From: CAZWKX01 sp964614095
GTDB lineage: Bacteria > Actinomycetota > Acidimicrobiia > Spongiisociales > UBA11373
Length of the DNA stretch: 8,016 nt
Direction: 5' to 3'
Assembly: GCA_964614095.1 (NCBI GenBank)
Contig: CAZTJO010000052.1
Coordinates: 1 to 8,016, forward strand
Positions 4,299 to 8,016 of this stretch are shown here, piece by piece (position 1 is the first letter of the stretch; each line of letters opens with the position of its first letter). Position numbers and translations under genes: made by a program. The notes beneath the pieces were generated by a model that saw only the letters and a list, made by a program, of their open reading frames with translations, had not been told where the DNA came from and did not search any database.

Positions 4299-6122
4299 AT
4301 GCGTCGAGCGCCTGTGTTCACAGCATTCCTGTTGGTGGTCGCGGCCTGCAGCGGCGGTACCGGCTCGCCGGGTTCCACCGCCACAACCGCTATCACCGCC
4401 CCGACGACGACTACAACAACGGTGCCGCCGGCTCCGGCGTGCCCGGATCCGCTGGTGGCGGTGGCAGGTACCGCCGATGGGCCACTCGTTGAACATCTTG
4501 GTGGCGACGATCTCGCCGCCACCGCCATCGCCATCTCCCAGGCCACTTTTGTCTGTGCCATCGACGTTGTCGTCGTATCGGCGACGGACCCTGATCGGGT
4601 GGCGCTCGGGGCGCGGCTCGCCGCAGCGCTCCAGGGCCCGCTTCTGCTGCACGAGGTGGGATCGTCGGCACAGGTGGACACCGAGATAGAGCGTCTTGCT
4701 GCCCACCGGGTAGTTCTCCTTGGCGGGGACGTCGATGTGACGGCCCCGGAATGGACCGATTTGGTGGTTCTCAGAGGTGACACAGATGAGCTGGCCCGCC
4801 GGGTCAATCTGTACTCCGGTGTCACCCGAATGTTGCGGCTGCCTGCCGAGCCTGGGCCACTGACCGTAGCGCAGACGATCGCCGCCATCGAGGAAGGGGC
4901 AGGTTTGCGGCCGGAGTCCCCGCCCGACTCCGTCGACACGACTGAAGAGACCACCGAGACGACCGAGACGACCGAAACGGGCGCCGAGACGGAGGAGAAC
5001 GCCGCCGCAGCCGACGAGACCACCACGACGGTTGAATCCACCGGCACGACGCCGGAGAGCGCCGAGATCTCTGCGGCCGTCATCGGTGGTGCCGGGGAGA
5101 CCGGAGCGGCCTGGCTGGTCGAGTCCTCGGAGGTGGAGATTGCTCTCGTCGCCACTGCTGCGGCGATGGCGTCGGGAGGCCTTGTGGCGCTGGTCGACGG
5201 CGACGAGCTACGACGCTTCCCCGAGGTGGGGCGGGCCCTGCAGGCATACCCGGACGGCGTGGAAGCGGTGTACCTGATCGGCGAAGTCACGGAAGATGCC
5301 TCCTGGCAGCTGCCGGTTCTACTCGAGGGCACCGAGCTTCCCGGGGGCGGCTACTTGTTTTTCCCGGGCCGGCGACTGGTGGCGTTCTACGGCAACCCAA
5401 CCACGCCGGTGCTGGGCGTTATGGGTGAGCAGGATCCCGAGGCCACGGTGGAGCGGCTCCGCTCCGTGGCCGAGGAATACGGCGCCGACGGTTTCGATGT
5501 GGTGCTCGCTTTTGAGATCATCGCCACGGTCGCCGATGCACGCGCCGGCGCCGACGGCAACTACTCAAATGAGATGTCGCTTGATGTACTGCGTCCCTGG
5601 GTCGACGCAGCGCAGGAGCTGGGTGTCTACGTGATCATCGATCTGCAGCCGGGCCGGACCGACTTCTTGACCCAAGCCCAGCTTTACGAAGAGCTGCTAC
5701 TCGAGCCCCATGTTGGTCTCGCCGTCGACCCCGAGTGGAGGTTGGAACCGGACGAATTCCATCTGCAGCAGATCGGTGGTGTCGACGCCGAGGAAGTGAA
5801 CCAGGTGGTTGATTGGCTCTCGCAGATGGTGAGAGACAACCACCTTCCACAGAAGTTGCTGCTGCTGCACCAGTTCCAATTCACCATGCTTCCGGGGCGT
5901 GAATCGATAGAGACTCCGCCCGAGCTGGCCGTGGTCATCCAGATGGACGGGCAGGGAACCCTGGAGGCCAAGTACGAGACCTGGAGTGCGCTGACGGCAG
6001 ACACCGAAGAGGCCGGTTGGCTCTGGGGATGGAAGAACTTCTACGACGAGGACTCGCCCATGGCCACTCCGGAGGAGGTGCTCGCCCTTGAGCCGGTGGT
6101 GGTCTACGTCAGCTTCCAGTAG
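4299..6122 (+). CDS. Lipoprotein with CWB2-like modules and a C-terminal TIM-barrel-like domain of unknown function
   Basis: A 607-residue protein starting at ATG 4299. A GTG at 4254 is in frame, but only 4299 gives a short lipoprotein signal: Arg2-Arg3, a hydrophobic core, then 'VVAAC' with Cys17 as the lipidated residue. Order: Thr/Pro-rich linker (about 20-47); CWB2-like module (about 55-180) with 'HLGGDDLAATAIAISQATF', 'VVVVSATDPDRVALGARLAA', 'GPLLL' and 'RVVLLGGDVDVT', a diverged form of the PF04122 cell-wall-binding pattern; Thr/Glu-rich linker (about 212-254); a second similar alpha/beta module (about 257-332, ending 'VYLIGEVTED'); then about 359-607 with alternating strands and helices. 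The last part carries 'LVAFYGNP', 'AFEIIATVADA', 'DLQPGR', 'LAVDPEWRL', 'LPQKLLLLHQF' and 'VIQMDGQG' at strand ends, as in TIM barrels with acidic active sites. I recall similar uncharacterised actinobacterial surface proteins but cannot name a reaction. A carbohydrate-related role is inference. It is probably anchored on the outer face of the membrane. Confidence 0.8.
   Translation: MRRAPVFTAFLLVVAACSGGTGSPGSTATTAITAPTTTTTTVPPAPACPDPLVAVAGTADGPLVEHLGGDDLAATAIAISQATFVCAIDVVVVSATDPDRVALGARLAAALQGPLLLHEVGSSAQVDTEIERLAAHRVVLLGGDVDVTAPEWTDLVVLRGDTDELARRVNLYSGVTRMLRLPAEPGPLTVAQTIAAIEEGAGLRPESPPDSVDTTEETTETTETTETGAETEENAAAADETTTTVESTGTTPESAEISAAVIGGAGETGAAWLVESSEVEIALVATAAAMASGGLVALVDGDELRRFPEVGRALQAYPDGVEAVYLIGEVTEDASWQLPVLLEGTELPGGGYLFFPGRRLVAFYGNPTTPVLGVMGEQDPEATVERLRSVAEEYGADGFDVVLAFEIIATVADARAGADGNYSNEMSLDVLRPWVDAAQELGVYVIIDLQPGRTDFLTQAQLYEELLLEPHVGLAVDPEWRLEPDEFHLQQIGGVDAEEVNQVVDWLSQMVRDNHLPQKLLLLHQFQFTMLPGRESIETPPELAVVIQMDGQGTLEAKYETWSALTADTEEAGWLWGWKNFYDEDSPMATPEEVLALEPVVVYVSFQ
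4953..4979 (+). repeat. Three tandem 9-bp repeats in the lipoprotein linker
   Basis: Two exact copies of ACCGAGACG (4953-4961, 4962-4970) and one copy with a single change (4971-4979) encode a Thr-Glu-Thr repeat in the interdomain linker. The unit is a multiple of three, so copy-number change would alter linker length without a frameshift. Confidence 0.7.
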
Positions 6123-6158
6123 CGAGATTCCCTCAATCTGGAGGCAAATCGGTTCGAT

Positions 6159-6176
6159 CGTATTAACGGCAATACG
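6159..6176. promoter_or_regulatory. Inverted repeat upstream of the zinc-ribbon gene
   Basis: CGTATT-AACGGC-AATACG is a perfect 6-bp inverted repeat with a 6-nt spacer, 37 nt after the lipoprotein stop and 40 nt before ATG 6217. It is AT-rich compared with its surroundings. It could be an operator half-site pair, part of a -10 region (TATTAA at 6161-6166) or a weak transcript hairpin; the sequence does not decide. Confidence 0.35.
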
Positions 6177-6216
6177 CGATGGGCCAGCTTGACGCCTACG
6201 ACGGAAGAGAGGGCCC

Positions 6217-7401
6217 ATGACCGATGGACGTCTCGGCAGTGGGGACCCCCCCGATAGCGAAGAGATGCTGCGGAGGGCGAGAGAGCAGGCCACGGGCCCG
6301 CCCGGAGGCTCCGAAGGGGCATCGACCGGAGGTCCCCGTTTTGAGCCTTGTCCCAGCTGCACCAAGCTGATCGCCGCCTGGGCCGACCCGTGCCCCTACT
6401 GTCGTGAGCGAACGGGTTTTCAGCAGTGGTCGGCGGAACCGGCTTCGCGTGGTGGCTCTCAGCAGAAGGCGCCGGTGGTTCGGAGCTGTCCCGAATGTGG
6501 CCAACGGGTCTACTCCGGCCTCGACGCCTGTCCTCACTGCGGCACGGCACAGGCGGCGGTCTCTCTCTGGTCGAGTGGGGGCGGCTACCACCCGCATGGG
6601 CCCGGGCCGCGTCGGGGGAACAGTGCCCCGCTCTGGATCGGAGTGGCCGTTTTTGTCGGCGCGCTGGCAGCTGCGGGTATTTGGGGGTGGCGGAGTCTCT
6701 CCTCGGACGACGACTACTCGTTTGAGGGTGTGGATGATCCCTATGCGGAGGCTTTCCTGACCGGCGTGCGCCAGGGCCTTGAGGAAACGGGCATCGATGA
6801 CGGCGCGGTCGACTGTATGTTCGATTACCTGGAGAGTGGTGGATATTTCGATGCCGTCGCCGACATGGATTTGCGGGATCCGGCGGCCGTTGCCGCCGTC
6901 AATACCTTCAGCGCCGACACCGGCGCCGTCACCGATTTGCCCGCCGAGATGCAGCTGTTTGTGGAGGGCCTGTCCCTCAGCATGGCGGAGTGCCTATCCA
7001 CTGCCGAGATGGAGCTGGTGATGTCGGACGGTCCCCAGTCCTACGGTGAAGACCCGGCAGGACTCGACCTGCTGTGGTCCCGCTGTCAGACGGCGGACAT
7101 GGCAGCCTGCGACATGCTGTACTGGTACTCCCCGTTTGGCTCTGAGTACGAAGAGTTTGGCAAAACCTGCGGCGGCCTCGATCCAACGGCTTCGCAGTTC
7201 TACTGCATGTACCTGAATGGTGGCGAGCCGAATCTCCCCGCCCTGCGCAGCGAGTGCGCCGCCGGCGGATTCGCCGCCTGCGACCTTCTCTACGCGGTGA
7301 GCCCGGTGGGATCCGATTACGAGAGCTTCGCCCTCACCTGCGGCGGCCGTAATCAGGCCGAGTACCTGGGGTGCGTGTTCAAGTACGGCCTCTTCGAGTA
7401 G
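6217..7401 (+). CDS. Double zinc-ribbon, single-pass membrane protein with two Cys-rich outer repeats
   Basis: A 394-residue protein; ATG 6217 is preceded by GGAAGAGAGG (6203-6212). Order: a disordered Gly/Pro/Ser N-terminus (1-40); zinc ribbon 1 with Cys45, Cys48, Cys59, Cys62; zinc ribbon 2 with Cys91, Cys94, Cys105, Cys108, both spaced C-x2-C-x10-C-x2-C; an Arg-Arg before one membrane helix (about 138-157); an acidic region (about 161-280) containing Cys200 and Cys259; then two repeats at 284-320 and 341-377, aligned without gaps at an offset of 57 residues. Shared repeat pattern: C-x7-C-D-x-L-Y-x3-P-x-G-S-x-Y-E-x-F-x3-C-G-G. The Arg residues before the helix suggest zinc ribbons inside and the Cys repeats outside, where disulfides could form. 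Similar Cys repeats occur at the C-termini of other actinobacterial membrane proteins, to my recollection; no activity is known to me. It follows the lipoprotein by 94 nt and may be cotranscribed with it. Confidence 0.8.
   Translation: MTDGRLGSGDPPDSEEMLRRAREQATGPPGGSEGASTGGPRFEPCPSCTKLIAAWADPCPYCRERTGFQQWSAEPASRGGSQQKAPVVRSCPECGQRVYSGLDACPHCGTAQAAVSLWSSGGGYHPHGPGPRRGNSAPLWIGVAVFVGALAAAGIWGWRSLSSDDDYSFEGVDDPYAEAFLTGVRQGLEETGIDDGAVDCMFDYLESGGYFDAVADMDLRDPAAVAAVNTFSADTGAVTDLPAEMQLFVEGLSLSMAECLSTAEMELVMSDGPQSYGEDPAGLDLLWSRCQTADMAACDMLYWYSPFGSEYEEFGKTCGGLDPTASQFYCMYLNGGEPNLPALRSECAAGGFAACDLLYAVSPVGSDYESFALTCGGRNQAEYLGCVFKYGLFE
7066..7347 (+). repeat. Coding duplication: two 37-residue Cys-rich repeats
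   Basis: Residues 284-320 and 341-377 of the zinc-ribbon protein align without gaps at 20 of 37 positions (my count by eye). Three Cys, an Asp after the second Cys, Leu-Tyr, Ser-Pro, Gly-Ser, Tyr-Glu and Cys-Gly-Gly are shared. A fourth Cys follows each copy (330 and 386). Confidence 0.85.
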
Positions 7402-7429
7402 CCGGCTGCTTCCTCTCCGGAATAGGCCC

Positions 7430-8016
7430 TTAGCCGGTCTCCAGCCGCAGCGGCGGGGCGCGTAGCCGTTGGCCGGTGGCATCGAAGACGGCGTTGGCCA
7501 CCGCGGGAGCTATGGGCGGCACCGGGGCCTCGCCGATGCCGGTGGGTGGGCGGGTGCTGGGGACGATGTGAACCTCGATCTGGGGCATCTCATCGAAACG
7601 CAGCAGCCGGTAGTTGTGGAAGTTGCTTTCTACAACGGCGCCCCCTTCGATGGTGATGCCGTCCTTGAGGGCGGCGGTGAGCCCGAACACGATGCCCCCC
7701 TCCATCTGGGCTCTTACGGTATCGGGGTTGATCACGGTGCCGCAGTCAACGGCGCAGACCACCCGGTGTACCCGGATCTCACCATTGTCCACCGACACCT
7801 CGGCGACCTGGGCGACGGGGGTCACATTGAAGAGGGAGTGGTAGGCGATGCCGCGGCCCCACCCGGCTGGCAGTGGGGATCCCCAGTCGGACTCCCTGGC
7901 GGCGAGTTCGATGCAGGCCCGGGTTGATGCAGGTATGAGGTCGAGGCGCAGCTCGTAGGGATCGATCCCGGCGGCGGCAGCGAGCTCGTCGATGAACGAT
8001 TCCGTTGCCCAGGCCG
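7430..8016 (-). CDS. Molybdopterin-dependent aldehyde/xanthine dehydrogenase-type large subunit, C-terminal part (5' end outside window)
   Basis: The frame is open to the window edge (first full codon at 8014), giving the last 194 residues; the GTG at 7825 is internal. It begins 'AWATESFIDELAAAAGIDPY', a typical segment of molybdenum hydroxylase large subunits in which the substrate-binding domain precedes 'DPYELR'. It goes on with 'VHRVVCAVDCGTVINPD' and 'QMEGGIVFGL', and ends with 'PPTGIGEAPVPPIAPAVANA'. The Glu of 'GIGEAP' (codon 7529-7531) is the position of the catalytic Glu in the xanthine oxidase family. The style is closest to isoquinoline 1-oxidoreductase beta subunit (IorB)-like enzymes, which hydroxylate aldehydes or N-heterocycles with a 2Fe-2S small subunit. 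Substrate cannot be told. The small subunit is not in the window. The gene is convergent with the zinc-ribbon gene; the stops are 28 nt apart. Confidence 0.92.
   Translation of the reverse strand, partial: AWATESFIDELAAAAGIDPYELRLDLIPASTRACIELAARESDWGSPLPAGWGRGIAYHSLFNVTPVAQVAEVSVDNGEIRVHRVVCAVDCGTVINPDTVRAQMEGGIVFGLTAALKDGITIEGGAVVESNFHNYRLLRFDEMPQIEVHIVPSTRPPTGIGEAPVPPIAPAVANAVFDATGQRLRAPPLRLETG

Noticed and set aside
4250..5332. 360-residue open frame on the minus strand opposite the lipoprotein gene
   Set aside because: Ser/Thr/Ala/Val-rich composition is typical of an antisense shadow of GC-rich coding DNA. The + strand frame has a lipobox and recognisable modules. No ribosome site or domain is seen.
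7402..7437. Bidirectional terminator from CCGGCT (7402-7407) and AGCCGG (7432-7437)
   Set aside because: The stem is only 6 bp with a 24-nt loop and no T-run, and one arm lies inside the minus strand coding end. Too weak to list as a feature.

Overview
The window is GC-rich, densely coded chromosomal DNA of an actinobacterium. Evidence for this: the small Flp-type pilus gene set has the actinobacterial arrangement (two short F-type membrane proteins, a very short pilin, and separate small TadE-like and TadG-like genes, compare the Rv3654c-Rv3660c region of Mycobacterium tuberculosis); GTG starts are frequent; and there is a 2TM-domain protein, a lipoprotein with a CWB2-like module, and a zinc-ribbon protein with Cys-rich repeats. 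An Acidimicrobiia-like lineage is possible but is inference only.

Layout. Positions 1-1817 (+) hold the distal half of a tight-adherence (Tad/Flp) operon: the 3' end of a TadB-like gene, a TadC-like gene, a 56-residue Flp-type pilin, a TadE-like pseudopilin and a TadG-like protein. Three junctions are stop/start overlaps (ATGA, GTGA, GTGA). Only the pilin has its own spacer and a strong Shine-Dalgarno. The TadA ATPase, CpaE-like protein and prepilin peptidase are not in the window; the ATPase and CpaE-like genes would be expected upstream. Positions 1887-2198 (+) encode a small 2TM protein. Positions 2312-3487 (+) encode an integral membrane acyltransferase (Acyltransferase_3). It is followed, 1 nt away and convergent, by a CPBP-family intramembrane protease gene (3489-4169, -). 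A 129-bp divergent gap leads to a 607-residue lipoprotein (4299-6122, +) with two CWB2-like modules, a Thr/Glu-rich linker and a C-terminal TIM-barrel-like domain of unknown function. Next is a zinc-ribbon, single-pass membrane protein with a duplicated Cys-rich outer domain (6217-7401, +). The right edge holds the C-terminal part of a molybdenum hydroxylase large subunit (7430-8016, -).

Working together. Most of the genes concern the cell envelope: pilus assembly, membrane acylation of a surface molecule, intramembrane proteolysis, and surface-exposed proteins. Only the Tad genes form an evident functional operon. The remaining genes change strand and have separate promoter regions, so a shared pathway is not shown. 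The least explained items are the lipoprotein and the zinc-ribbon/Cys-repeat protein. I see no RNA genes, CRISPR array, insertion sequence or attachment site, and no stretch over 300 bases without a gene.
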